The notes: generated from the letters alone by a model not told the origin. Positions 1-8,890 are shown, counted from the stretch's first letter. The stretch is 64,000 nucleotides of DNA from Cardiobacterium hominis (GCF_900637305.1 NZ_LR134365.1:1666501-1730500), one strand, 5' to 3'. A program made the numbers and translations.

Positions 1-2
1 GT

Positions 3-1165
3 ATCACCGGTGAGGCGAAGGTCGGTAGCGAGTTGAAAGCGGCGGTCAAAGACGATGACGGTTTCGACAGCGCCAACGTCAAATATCAGTGGCTGCGCGA
101 TGGGCAGAAGATCAGCGGCGCGGAGGGCGACACCTACAAGCTGACCGCCGATGATGTCGGTCACAAGATCAGCGTGCAGGCGACCTACGACGACAACGCC
201 AAAAACTACGAATCCCCGACCAGCGCGCAAACGGATGCGGTGGTTGATAACCAAACCCCGCCCAATCCTCAGCCGCCGCAACCGCAGCCCAATCATGATG
301 GCGCGGTCAGCATCACGGGCGAGGCGAAGGTTGGCGAGACCCTCTCCGCCACGGTGAAAGACGACGACGGTTTTGACAGTGCCAGCGTCAAGTATCAGTG
401 GCTGCGCGATGGGCAGAAGATCAGCGGCGCGGAGGACGACACCTACAAGCTGACCGCCGCTGATGTCGGTCACAAGATCAGCGTGCAGGCGACCTACGAC
501 GACAACGCCAAAAACCACGAATCCCCGACCAGCGCGCAAACGGATGCGGTTGTTGATAGCCAAACACCGCCCAAACCGCAGCCGAACCACGCCGGCGCGG
601 TCAGCATCACGGGCGAGGCGAAGGTTGGCGAGATCCTCTCCGCCACGGTCAAAGACGACGACGGTTTTGACAGTGCCAGCGTCAAGTATCAGTGGCTGCG
701 CGATGGGCAGAAGATCAGCGGGGCGGAGGGCGACACCTACAAGCTGACCGCCGCTGATGTCGGCCACAAGATCAGCGTGCAGGCGACCTACGACGACAAC
801 GCCAAAAACCACGAATCCCCGACCAGCGCGCAAACGGATGCGGTGGTTGATAACCAAACCCCGCCCAATCCTCAGCCGCCGCAACCGCAGCCGAATCATG
901 CTGGCACGGTCAGCATCACCGGCGAGGCGAAAGTCGGCGGCGAACTTACCGCCACCGTCAGCGACAGCGACGGCTTTACCGCTGACAACGTGCAGTATCA
1001 GTGGCTGCGCGACGGCAATCCCATCGCCAATGCCAACGGCAAGACCTACACGCTCACCAGCGACGACGCCGGGCACAAAATCACCGTGCGCGCCAGCTAC
1101 AAAGACAACGCCGGACACGACGAAAACCCGCTCAGTAGCCCGCTGGATATCGACAGCGGCACACC
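3..1165 (+). repeat. Four tandem Ig-like coding repeats (~294-309 bp)
   Basis: Units begin just before the window edge and at nt 306, 600 and 909, each encoding a module starting SITGEAKVG and containing YQWLRDG. Units 1-3 are nearly identical at DNA level, differing mostly in the proline-rich linker (long PNPQPPQPQPNH or short version); unit 4 is diverged. Near identity implies recent duplication or gene conversion and makes copy number likely to vary between strains. Confidence 0.9.
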
Positions 1166-4058
1166 GAACCACAGCCCGACCGCCATCACCCTGAACGCAG
1201 GCGACAGCGCCTCGTACTGGGTCAAAGCCGAGAGCGGCGGCGCCACCGTGGGCAAACTGGGCGTCAGCGATCCCGACAGCGGCGATACCCACACTTACAC
1301 CGTCAGCGACAGCCGCTTTGAAATCACCGCCGACGGCACCCTCAAACTCAAAGACGGGCAGAGCGTGCACTACGGCGAAGAAAAACGCATCCAGCTCACC
1401 GTGACGGCGACCGACAACCACGGCGCGGCGTACAGCCGGGACATCGCCGTGCAAGTCAAAGACGAAGGCAACAAAGGCGCGGCTAGCCCGTTGCCCGCCG
1501 CCCCCGCGCATGACCCGCAAGCGGGCATCACCGTGCCCGATGCGCCGAACATTGCCCGCGACGACGCGCAGCGCGGCGGCATCACCATCACCCCCGCCCA
1601 TGGCGCGGACAGCCTGCACCTGCGCTACCGCGACGAAAGCGGACGGACGCACGACATCGACCTCGTCAAACACAATGACCGCTGGCAGGCGTCCGACAGC
1701 AGCCTGAGCGTTGACCCGCAAAGCGGCGTCATCACCCTCGCGCCCGGACAAGTACAAGACGGCAGCACCGTCATGGCGGGCAACGCCGCGCGCGGCATCC
1801 ATGCCGACCGCGTCGCCACCCTGACCGCCGACAGCGACAGTGGCCGTATCGGCGTGCCGACCCTCGCGCATGACCCCGCCCACAGCGGCGGCATCACCCT
1901 CACCCCCGCCGCCGACAACGACAGCCTGAGCATGGCCTACACCGACAACAACGGCATCGCCAGAACCCTCAGCGCCGCCAAAGAAAACGGCGAATGGCGT
2001 ATCACCGCCGCCGGAACCAGCGCCAGCATTGACCCGGCAAGCGGCACCATCACCCTGCCGCCAGAGCGCATCCTCGACAACAGCACCGTCCGCGCCAGCG
2101 GCGGACAAAATGGCGCACAAAGCGCAGAAACCACCCTGCGCAGCGGTGCCGATACCCCCCCGCTCGAAGCCTACCTCTTTGCCGCGGGCGATGCCCCCGT
2201 CAACGAAGGCGACAGCGCACACTACCTGATCCGCCTGAACCGCCCCGCCGAACGCGACCTCACCTTTAACGTCCGCGTCAGCCACAAAGACACCGACGCC
2301 GGTGACCTTGATGACAGCACCCAGACCGTCACCATCCGCGCTGGCGAAAGCCACGCCACCTTCCGCATCGACACCCGCGACGACACAAACGCCGAGCACA
2401 TCGAAACCTACAAAGTCAGCATCACGAGCGCCGATGGCGGTGCGACCGTGCCGGACTGGAAGGCCTCGCTTACCGGCGAAATCCGCGATAACGACGGCAC
2501 CATCGCCGCGCCGAACGTGCACGAAGGTGCCGATAGCACCACCATCACCCCGGCCGCAGGCGCACAGCACATCCACATCACCTACCAGGACAACCAGTTC
2601 GGCAACGTCACCCTGAACGCCTGGCGTGATAACAACAACCGCTGGCACCTCAGCGAAGTCAACCCGGACAAACGCACGACCGCGCCCAGCATCGACCCGG
2701 ATAGCGGCAGCGTTACCCTGCCATCCAGCATTCTTGCCGCCGGCGGCCGCGTACACGCGCACAACAACGACAGCCAAAACAGCGGCGCAGGCGGACGCAA
2801 CAGCGCCGTCGCCGAATACGACGGCTGGAAACCCGACTGGCACGACACCTTCGACAAACCCGTCGAAGAAAGCGGCTGGACACGCTACGGCTGGGACTGG
2901 CAAACCCCCGAACACGGCAGCATGGGGCGCTACCAGCAAAGCAACGCCTACACTGCCGACGGCGTCCTCAACATCCAGAACCAATACCACAACGGCGCCT
3001 GGACCAGCGCTGGCATCAGCAGCGGCAACACCTTCGCGGCGAGCGGCGGACGCTGGGAAATCCGCGCCAAATTCTCCGACGCCAAAGGCATCGGCTACGT
3101 CTTCCTGCTCTGGCCGAAAAGCGAAAACTGGCCGCCGGAAGTCGACTTTGCCGAAGGCCGTGCGCGCGACCCGAACATCATGGGCACCTACCACTGGGGT
3201 ACGGCAGCCGATCACCAGCAGGACAACCAGTACCTCCGCAACGCCGACCTGACCGGCTGGCACACCTACGGCGCCATCATTGACCCTGATGCGGGCACCA
3301 TCACCTACACCTTTGACGGCAAACCGTGGTACACCCTGAAAAACGTCCCCGCCACCAGCGAAATGATGTGGCTGGGCATGCAGACCGGCTCGCAAGACCC
3401 TAACGGCAGCGCGGCACAGAGCGAAAGCATCGATAACGCCATCCCCGGCGCGCACACCCCTGCCACCTCAAACATCCAGATCGACTGGGTCGCGCACTAC
3501 ACCCCAAGCGCTAGCGGCAACCTCGAACACCACGCCACACCGCATCAGCATCACGACAGCACCGGCGAACAGCCCGCGGCACAAGAAAACCGCGGAGATG
3601 AGGACAGCGCACAGCCCTACCACCTTGCCGCCGCCGAAACCCCGCTGCACTACCCCGCGAAAGCAGCCACAGACAGCAGCGGCGAACAACACGGCAGCGC
3701 GGGCGCAGACACCTTCGCCTACCTGCTGGACAGCCACGACAGCGCCAGCTGGCAAAACAGCCACATCACCGACTTCGACCCGCAAGGCGGCGACCGCATC
3801 GTGCTGACCGGCGACCAGCTTGCCGACGCCCGCCTGGAAATCAGCCAAGAAGCGAACGGCCAACAACACCTCAACGTCACAGACCGCGAAGGCCACACGC
3901 GCACCATCGACATCACGGGACACGACGGCAAAACACTCACCGCGGAAGACATCCTGACGCACGTGGAAATCCACAGTGCGCAACACTACGACCCGTCGCA
4001 CCACAGCGTCCCGCCCGCCCCGCCGCTACCGCAGGAGGACAACAGCCACATCCTCTAA
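3..4058 (+). CDS. Large secreted Ig-repeat / GH16-like protein, 5' end outside window
   Basis: The reading frame is open from the left edge, so the true start lies upstream. In order it shows four Ig-like repeats of about 98-103 residues (to nt ~1165), a cadherin-like stretch (nt ~1170-1470), two related beta domains, a Calx-beta-like domain (nt ~2165-2500), a GH16 laminarinase-like domain (nt ~2820-3510) and a C-terminal RTX/type I secretion region (nt ~3600-4058, motifs GSAGADTF and HITDFDPQGGDRI). The GH16 catalytic ExDxxE signature is present as EVDFAE at nt 3138-3155. I infer an adhesin-like surface or secreted beta-glucan-acting enzyme exported by a type I (TolC-dependent) system; the substrate cannot be told. 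No transporter genes are in view. Confidence 0.85.
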   Translation: MTGEAKVGSELKAAVKDDDGFDSANVKYQWLRDGQKISGAEGDTYKLTADDVGHKISVQATYDDNAKNYESPTSAQTDAVVDNQTPPNPQPPQPQPNHDGAVSITGEAKVGETLSATVKDDDGFDSASVKYQWLRDGQKISGAEDDTYKLTAADVGHKISVQATYDDNAKNHESPTSAQTDAVVDSQTPPKPQPNHAGAVSITGEAKVGEILSATVKDDDGFDSASVKYQWLRDGQKISGAEGDTYKLTAADVGHKISVQATYDDNAKNHESPTSAQTDAVVDNQTPPNPQPPQPQPNHAGTVSITGEAKVGGELTATVSDSDGFTADNVQYQWLRDGNPIANANGKTYTLTSDDAGHKITVRASYKDNAGHDENPLSSPLDIDSGTPNHSPTAITLNAGDSASYWVKAESGGATVGKLGVSDPDSGDTHTYTVSDSRFEITADGTLKLKDGQSVHYGEEKRIQLTVTATDNHGAAYSRDIAVQVKDEGNKGAASPLPAAPAHDPQAGITVPDAPNIARDDAQRGGITITPAHGADSLHLRYRDESGRTHDIDLVKHNDRWQASDSSLSVDPQSGVITLAPGQVQDGSTVMAGNAARGIHADRVATLTADSDSGRIGVPTLAHDPAHSGGITLTPAADNDSLSMAYTDNNGIARTLSAAKENGEWRITAAGTSASIDPASGTITLPPERILDNSTVRASGGQNGAQSAETTLRSGADTPPLEAYLFAAGDAPVNEGDSAHYLIRLNRPAERDLTFNVRVSHKDTDAGDLDDSTQTVTIRAGESHATFRIDTRDDTNAEHIETYKVSITSADGGATVPDWKASLTGEIRDNDGTIAAPNVHEGADSTTITPAAGAQHIHITYQDNQFGNVTLNAWRDNNNRWHLSEVNPDKRTTAPSIDPDSGSVTLPSSILAAGGRVHAHNNDSQNSGAGGRNSAVAEYDGWKPDWHDTFDKPVEESGWTRYGWDWQTPEHGSMGRYQQSNAYTADGVLNIQNQYHNGAWTSAGISSGNTFAASGGRWEIRAKFSDAKGIGYVFLLWPKSENWPPEVDFAEGRARDPNIMGTYHWGTAADHQQDNQYLRNADLTGWHTYGAIIDPDAGTITYTFDGKPWYTLKNVPATSEMMWLGMQTGSQDPNGSAAQSESIDNAIPGAHTPATSNIQIDWVAHYTPSASGNLEHHATPHQHHDSTGEQPAAQENRGDEDSAQPYHLAAAETPLHYPAKAATDSSGEQHGSAGADTFAYLLDSHDSASWQNSHITDFDPQGGDRIVLTGDQLADARLEISQEANGQQHLNVTDREGHTRTIDITGHDGKTLTAEDILTHVEIHSAQHYDPSHHSVPPAPPLPQEDNSHIL

Positions 4059-4070
4059 ACCTAAACCACA

Positions 4071-4095
4071 GGGTGCGCCTCGGCGCACCCTTTGA
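4071..4095 (+). terminator. Hairpin after the GH16 gene
   Basis: GGGTGCGC-CTCG-GCGCACCC is a perfect 8-bp stem 12 bp after the stop codon, followed by a short TTTG run. Likely Rho-independent terminator, weak T tract. Confidence 0.65.
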
Positions 4096-4103
4096 TCAGG
4101 TAG

Positions 4104-4121
4104 GGTGGGGCTTGCCCCACC
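4104..4121. repeat. Short GC palindrome GGTGGGGC/GCCCCACC
   Basis: A perfect 8-bp inverted repeat separated by TT in the intergenic gap. It resembles dispersed intergenic palindromes common in proteobacteria; no gene is seen in 4096-4234. Confidence 0.5.
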
Positions 4122-4188
4122 GTAAAGTCTTATCGCTATCCTAGGGGATGTCTAGCAGACTCAAACAGGTTATAAAGACAGCCATCAC

Positions 4189-4216
4189 AAACGCGCGCCG
4201 CATCAGCGGCGCGTTT
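4189..4216 (-). terminator. Hairpin after the I9-like lipoprotein gene
   Basis: AAACGCGC(GC)CGC-ATCA-GCGGCGCGTTT forms a strong stem with a two-base bulge 18 bp past the lipoprotein stop. A/T-rich ends on both sides could serve either strand. Confidence 0.55.
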
Positions 4217-4234
4217 GGTGTACGGCTTATGGGT

Positions 4235-4558
4235 TTATTGCAGCTGTTGGGTTTGGTCGCGCAGTACGCCGCTAACGTTTGGCAGTTGGCTGAAGTAGGC
4301 TTCGGCGTCGTTCAGGCTTTTGTCGGCAGGGATGCGGATGGCGAAGCCGTGCAGGATGGGATAGTGGTAGAGAATTTCTGCGCCGTAAGCGGCGATGTGC
4401 TGACGCAATGCGCTGTCGGCATGGTCGCCGTGGTAGTAGAGGATGAGGTTGTGCGGCGCCGCCGTCGCAACGGGGGTGGTGTTGTCGGGCGGCAGGGCGC
4501 TTTGGCAGGCGGAAAGGATTAACGCGCTGATGAGTATGGGGAGCAGTTTGTGGGTCAT
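4235..4558 (-). CDS. Small lipoprotein with inhibitor I9 / subtilase-propeptide-like domain
   Basis: Start chosen at the ATG at 4558, because the residues from there form a classic lipoprotein signal (MTHKLLPILISALILSAC, Cys at residue 18); the longer upstream frame adds nothing of this kind. The mature ~90 residues have the pattern of a peptidase S8 propeptide/I9 inhibitor fold: a beta strand (LILYYHG), a helix, then a GAEILYHYPILHGFAIRIP hairpin, a second helix and a VSGVLRDQ strand. The gene stands alone with no protease beside it, so a periplasmic protease inhibitor or chaperone-like role is inference from fold pattern only. Confidence 0.7.
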   Translation of the reverse strand: MTHKLLPILISALILSACQSALPPDNTTPVATAAPHNLILYYHGDHADSALRQHIAAYGAEILYHYPILHGFAIRIPADKSLNDAEAYFSQLPNVSGVLRDQTQQLQ

Positions 4559-4624
4559 GGCTTTCGGGAGCGGTGGCGATTTTTGTAACAGGCGGTAAGG
4601 GAGGTTAGGGGCTATTGGCAATTT

Positions 4625-4693
4625 GAGCCCCGCCTCCCCCGCGGAGCGGGGGAGGCGGGGCTCTCCATGAAAAAGGCAGACGCCTTTTTCATG
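4625..4693. repeat. Two back-to-back long perfect palindromes
   Basis: First palindrome: 16-bp arms (GAGCCCCGCCTCCCCC and complement) at 4625-4640 / 4648-4663. Second: 12-bp arms CATGAAAAAGGC / GCCTTTTTCATG at 4666-4677 / 4682-4693. They lie upstream of the lipoprotein gene with no coding sequence between 4559 and 4951. The composition suggests a mobile intergenic repeat unit rather than a single terminator. Confidence 0.7.
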
Positions 4694-4792
4694 AGAACCC
4701 GGGGAGGGGGTGTGAAAAGTCGCGTAGCGACGGCATTATTCAAAACGAGGGAGTCCTCAAACGTAGGTTGTCATGCGAAGTTTGTTTATCCC

Positions 4793-4856
4793 TGCCCTCA
4801 CCCCAACCCCTCTCTTGCTGCGCAAGCAATGCTTGTCCCACTGGGAGAGGGGCTTA
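4793..4856. repeat. Intergenic repeat with CCCCTCTC / GAGAGGGG arms
   Basis: 8-bp arms at 4807-4814 and 4845-4852 enclose two small nested hairpins (TTGC-TGC-GCAA and AAGCAATGCTT). This pattern recurs between genes in many proteobacteria. Downstream, 4896-4917 holds AACCG...CGGTT followed by seven T, a terminator-like element on the + strand without a matching gene. Confidence 0.5.
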
Positions 4857-4951
4857 TCCGCTGAAATGCAAACAGCTCCCAGGACGATGTCGCTAACCGA
4901 CCCCCCGGTTTTTTTGGGCAGCAGTCTGAGCCAACGGGTGCGCTCAGCCGT

Positions 4952-6076
4952 TTATTTCAGCTCCCATTTGACGTTGAGCATGACGTTGCGCGGTTCGCCG
5001 TAGAAGTTGCCCCAGCCGTGCGCACGGATGCCGTGGTTTTCGTAGTAGCGCTTGTCGGTGAGGTTATTGACGGCAACGCCGACGCTGAGGTCTTGCGTCG
5101 GTTTGTATTGCACGTTGGCGTTCCAGAGGGTGTGGCCGCCGTTTTTCACGTCCCAACCGCTGCTGGTGCCGCTTTGCGTGCTCATGCCGAGGCCGACCGT
5201 CCATTTTTCTGCCGCGCCCGGCAGGCGGTAGCTGGTGTAGAGGCGCAGCATGTGTTTCGGCGTCTGTTTGTTGAAGTCGCTGCCCTTGAGGGTGCTGCCG
5301 ATGGTTTCGGTGTATTTGCGGGTGTTGTAGGTGTAGCCCGCGAACATTTGCCATTGGTCGGTCAGTTTGCCGCTGATTTCGGCGTCCAGCCCGCGGCTCT
5401 GCAGGGTCATCGGCTCAAAGTAGAAGCGGTTTGTGCCGTCGGTCAGGCGCTGGCAGCTGTTGATGGCAGTGTTTTTCTGGTCAATCTGGAAGAGCGCGAC
5501 GCTCGCGTTCAGGTCGCCGTTGTACCATTCGCCTTTCCAGCCGACTTCGTAGTTGTTGCCCAGGGTTGCGGGCAGCGGTTGGCCGTTTTTGCCGGGGTTG
5601 GTGTTGTATTTGAAGATGCTGGTGTAGCTGGCATAGAGGCTGTTGTTGGGGTCAAGGTCGTAGGTGACGCCGAGGTACGGCACGAAGCGGCTTTTTTCGG
5701 TGCGTTGCTCGCGATCGGCGCGGGTGTCGGGTTTGCCGTCGCTCAGGTCGTAGTCCCAGCTCCAGTCGCGTTTCCAGTGGCTGTAGCGGGTGCCGGTGAG
5801 GATGTGCAGGTTGTCGGTGGGGTTCACGCGCACGCCGCCGGCAATGGCGTGGGTGGTGTAGTCGTTGCCGCTGTAGTTGCGGCTGTCCGGGGTTGTTCCA
5901 GTCAGGCCGGTGGTGGTGCGCATCGCCGAGATGGTGTAGGAATTGACGTCCTCGGTGCGGGTGTTGTCGCGGTCACTCTTGACGGTGATGGCTTGCGGGT
6001 CTTCGCCGTTTTGTGCGTGGGCATGGCAGGCGAGGAGGACGGCCGCAGCAAGCGCGGCGGGTTTTCAAGGGTACAT
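4952..6076 (-). pseudogene. TonB-dependent siderophore receptor, plug deleted and nonsense at codon 4
   Basis: The 3' 323 codons are the C-terminal half of a FpvA/FecA-like beta barrel, ending in an aromatic strand (VMLNVKWELK) as outer-membrane barrels do. Upstream in the same frame, from ATG 6076, are a signal peptide (AALAAAVLLACHAHA) and the conserved pre-plug strand SYTISAMRTTTGL. Two lesions are visible: codon 4 is TGA (6065-6067), and the plug plus the first part of the barrel are missing, with AMRTTTGL joined in frame to mid-barrel sequence at about nt 5900. A working receptor of this family has about 700 residues or more. I infer a dead gene; without the plug and early strands even read-through product could not be a normal transporter. 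Confidence 0.85.
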
Positions 6077-6309
6077 GGCGGATTCTCCAGATAGGGATGA
6101 CAGGAGCCGAGATGTCCTTTTGGCAAGGTGTTTTTTGTCTTTCGCCTTAAGAGGTTCACCGCTTTTTGCTTAAGGGTGTAACGCGCATTTCAGCGCGCGG
6201 ATTTTAGCATCGGCATCTATGGAAAATGCGATTGATATATGTAAACGGGCGGGTGTCGTGCGTCTTGAATTTACAAGCCCGGCGCAATACATAGCCGAAG
6301 AAGCGCCCA

Positions 6310-6346
6310 ACGCCGCCGAAGGCTGTACGCCTTGGCACGGCGGCGT
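6310..6346. terminator. GC-rich hairpin after the 177-aa gene
   Basis: ACGCCGCCG/CGGCGGCGT arms with an inner AAGGC/GCCTT stem, 12 bp beyond the stop of the leftward gene. There is no T run on the leftward strand, so termination activity is uncertain. The remaining gap 6077-6309 shows nothing recognisable. Confidence 0.35.
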
Positions 6347-6358
6347 GGTTTATTGCGG

Positions 6359-6892
6359 CTACGCGCTATCCTTTTTAGCCGCCGCCTTGATGGCGAGGAT
6401 TTGCCGCACGAAGTCGGCGAGTTTGCCGGCAAAAGCGGCGTCGTCCAGCGCGGCGATGCGGGCGAAATCATCCGGCTTGCCGCCGTCGTCGGCACTGACC
6501 GTTTCGCCGTGGTAATGGCGGAAAAACAGCGCCTTGCCGCCGCGGATTTTGCCGCGGTGCAGGACGAAAACGCGGTCGTTTTCATCGCGCGCAAAGACGC
6601 CGGAAAGGGCGCGGTTCAATCCTTCTGCCGGGAAATTGATTTCTGCGGCAAGCGCGACTTTTTTGCCCGCGATAGGCGCACCAATGCCAAAACCATTCCA
6701 GCATTTTTTGTCCTGTATTTGTTGCGCGTACCATAAATCCCATTCCGGCGCGTAGGCAACTTCGGTGGAAAAACCGCCGCCAACACCGGACACGGTGCAG
6801 GTAATGCGTTGCGGCATTGCTGCCAATAAGTTTTCCCGGAAGGTTTGTTGTGCGGCTGCGAGTGCCGCAGCATCTGTTATTACGGTGAGCAT
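6359..6892 (-). CDS. Hypothetical protein, 177 aa
   Basis: Not recognised with confidence. The ATG at 6892 is preferred over the TTG at 6895, with GGAGG a few bases upstream. The protein is soluble, with no signal or membrane segment. Its middle reads like a compact beta domain (WNGFGIGAP, VALAAEINFP, VFVLHRGKIRGGKALFFRHY) and the C-terminus is an Ala-rich helix ending KAAAKKDSA. It begins 11 bp after the DUF924 stop and is the third gene of the ArsC-like/DUF924 cluster, so it is probably co-transcribed with them. Function unknown. Confidence 0.7.
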   Translation of the reverse strand: MLTVITDAAALAAAQQTFRENLLAAMPQRITCTVSGVGGGFSTEVAYAPEWDLWYAQQIQDKKCWNGFGIGAPIAGKKVALAAEINFPAEGLNRALSGVFARDENDRVFVLHRGKIRGGKALFFRHYHGETVSADDGGKPDDFARIAALDDAAFAGKLADFVRQILAIKAAAKKDSA

Positions 6893-6903
6893 CAATCCTC
6901 CAT

Positions 6904-7443
6904 TCAGAATGCCGAGCCCGGCTGTTGTAAGAAGGTAATTTCTTCCGCGCTGCTTTTTCGTCCCAATATTTCATTGCGGTGTGGATAGCGGCCGAAGCGG
7001 TCAATGATGGCTTTGTGTTTCGCCTCAAAGTCGATGGTAAGCGCATCGGTATATTGCGCAAATAATGCAGTCGCCCATTCGTGCATGGCGGCGCTTTCGC
7101 TGTGCATGAAGGGCATCAGCATGAATTTTCGCTGTATCATTTCCATTTGGGCAAAGTCTTTTTGCTGAATGGCTTCTTGCGCCAATATCAATGCCATGCC
7201 GTCTTGCGCAAAGGCAAGCGGATTGTCGCGGTACAGATTGCGCGAGAATTGGTCAAGAATAATGATTTCGGCGAGGCGGCCTGGGAGGTTGTCACGCCAA
7301 TGGTAAAGTTCGCCAGCCGCCGCTTGTTGCCACACGGCGAGAAATTGCGCGTGAATTTTTGCATCAAAGGCATCGCTTTTGGCAAACCAATAAGGCTCCG
7401 TTTCCGGAGAAAACCAGAAATCGAGTATTTGTTGCGCATTCAT
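6904..7443 (-). CDS. DUF924 family protein
   Basis: 179 residues with the hallmark N-terminus ILDFWFSPE and the motifs LAEIIILDQFSRNLYR and FMPFMHSE of DUF924 (a TPR-like all-helical family of unknown biochemical role). Full length for the family. Its ATG overlaps the stop of the ArsC-like gene by 4 bp (ATGA), implying translational coupling. Confidence 0.9.
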   Translation of the reverse strand: MNAQQILDFWFSPETEPYWFAKSDAFDAKIHAQFLAVWQQAAAGELYHWRDNLPGRLAEIIILDQFSRNLYRDNPLAFAQDGMALILAQEAIQQKDFAQMEMIQRKFMLMPFMHSESAAMHEWATALFAQYTDALTIDFEAKHKAIIDRFGRYPHRNEILGRKSSAEEITFLQQPGSAF

Positions 7444-7793
7444 TTTTCTTCTTCCAGCAATTCCAAAACGCGCTCTGCCGGACGGCCGATGCGTACGTCT
7501 TGTTCGCTGCTTGCGACCGGGCGATTGAACAGTTGCGGATGGGCGGCCAGCGCGTCCAGCAGTGCTTCGTCGTCCTGCGTGTCCAGTTGCAGTTCGCTGT
7601 AGAGCGCTTCTTTGCGGCGCAGGAAATCGCGCACCGGCAGGCCGCTGCGGGCGATGAGCGCGGCGAGGGCGTCGCGGCTCAAGGGGGTTTGCAGGTAGTC
7701 GATGATGTGCGGCTCGACGCCGTGTTCGCGCAAGAGGGCGAGGGCGCTGCGCGAGGTGGAGCAGCGCGGGTTGTGATAGAGGGTGATGGTCAT
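7440..7793 (-). CDS. arsC: ArsC-family arsenate reductase-like protein
   Basis: 117 residues, thioredoxin-like ArsC fold. The active-site segment is present at the N-terminus (YHNPRCSTSRSALALL, Cys 11), followed by the conserved DYLQTPLS and the FNRPVA stretch that carries substrate-binding Arg/Pro in glutaredoxin-dependent arsenate reductases. No arsR, arsB or acr3 is nearby, so it may be a housekeeping ArsC/YffB-type protein rather than part of an arsenic operon. First gene of a three-gene leftward operon; GGAG lies 7 bp before the ATG. Confidence 0.85.
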   Translation of the reverse strand: MTITLYHNPRCSTSRSALALLREHGVEPHIIDYLQTPLSRDALAALIARSGLPVRDFLRRKEALYSELQLDTQDDEALLDALAAHPQLFNRPVASSEQDVRIGRPAERVLELLEEEK

Positions 7794-7892
7794 GAGGGGC
7801 TCCGGTTAAAGCGGTAAGTATAGCGGATTGCGGCGGCTGGCATGGCGGTGCTTTTGCGCGTATATTGCCGCTTCTTTTTCTACGGAGGCTTT

Positions 7893-8615
7893 ATGAACAG
7901 CAATCCTGCTGTGGCGACTGCCCTGGCGCATCGCTCCATTCGCAAATTTACGCAGCAACCCATTGCGCCGGAGATTCTGGAATCCCTGATGGATGCCGGG
8001 CGCATGGCTTCGACTTCCAATAATCTGCAATGTGTTTCGATTATCCGCATTACGGATGCGACCATTCGTGCCGGTATTCGTCGCGCGGCAAGCGATATGG
8101 CATACGTGACTGACTGCGCCGAGTTTTTGTTATTCTGCATGGACTTTTACAAGGCAAAAACGATTTTGCCGGAAGCGCAAGTGGATTGGGCGGAGGTTTC
8201 TATTATTGGCGCGCTCGATACTGGCATTATGGCGCAGAATGTTTTGCTTGCCGCCGAGTCTTTGGGTTTGGGCGGCGTTTTTATTGGCGCTTTGCGCAAT
8301 GATATTGAAGCGGTCGCGGCGCTCGTCGGTTTGCCGGAATATTGCGTGCCGCTGGTGGGTTTGTGTTTGGGTTATCCCGATCAGGAGCCGCCCTTAAAAC
8401 CGCGCCTGCCGCGTGAATTGATGTTTTTTGAAAACCGCTATGCCGCGCCAAATCCGGATGTGGTCGCGCAATATGATGCGCAGTTGCGCGATTATTATCT
8501 GGCGCGCAGCGGCAAGGATTTGGATTGGTCTTACAGCATTCGCAAGGCATTGAATGAACCGGTGCGCCCGCATATGTTGCCGTTTTTGCAAAAACAGGGG
8601 TTACTCAAGCAATGA
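7893..8615 (+). CDS. nfsA: NfsA-type oxygen-insensitive nitroreductase (FMN)
   Basis: Start set at ATG 7893 (after GGAGG at 7883), which gives the typical N-terminus ALAHRSIRKFTQQPI; the open frame upstream lacks family sequence. 240 residues, the length of NfsA/FRP-group flavoreductases. FMN-binding features include RSIRKF and AGRMASTSNNLQ, with GLGGVFIGALRN and the VPLVGLCLGYP segment typical of the family. Expected to reduce nitroaromatics and quinones with NADPH in the cytoplasm. Its stop overlaps the next start by 4 bp. Confidence 0.88.
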   Translation: MNSNPAVATALAHRSIRKFTQQPIAPEILESLMDAGRMASTSNNLQCVSIIRITDATIRAGIRRAASDMAYVTDCAEFLLFCMDFYKAKTILPEAQVDWAEVSIIGALDTGIMAQNVLLAAESLGLGGVFIGALRNDIEAVAALVGLPEYCVPLVGLCLGYPDQEPPLKPRLPRELMFFENRYAAPNPDVVAQYDAQLRDYYLARSGKDLDWSYSIRKALNEPVRPHMLPFLQKQGLLKQ

Positions 8616-8887
8616 AATTCTGGATTTTGGGCGCGCTCGCTTTGGCGTTGGTGAGTTGTCAATCGCGTAAACCTTTCGACGGGCCGCTGGCGCTTTCCCC
8701 GGAAAAGCCCTTAAGCCTGCGCGATTGTGCCGCGCGCATTTGTCCGGCGGTGCATGATCCGGTCTGCATTACTTATGATTATGGCGGCCACCGCTTTCGC
8801 CAGAGCTTTAGTAATGAATGCGAGGTGTGCATTGCGTCGGAGCATATTGTCAGCCGTCAGCCAGGGGCGTGCGACAGCGGGCGATGA
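8612..8887 (+). CDS. Kazal-like small lipoprotein
   Basis: 91 residues. Signal peptide with lipobox (ALALVSC, Cys 16), then a Cys-rich domain: CAARICPAVHDPVC, a Tyr, then FSNECEVC and a final Cys near the C-terminus. The spacing and the DPVC...Y...F-N-E-C pattern match Kazal-type serine protease inhibitors, normally rarer in bacteria than in animals. Translationally coupled (ATGA) to the nitroreductase gene, which gives no functional hint. A periplasmic or surface inhibitor of host or own proteases is inference. Confidence 0.75.
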   Translation: MKFWILGALALALVSCQSRKPFDGPLALSPEKPLSLRDCAARICPAVHDPVCITYDYGGHRFRQSFSNECEVCIASEHIVSRQPGACDSGR

Positions 8888-8890
8888 GGG

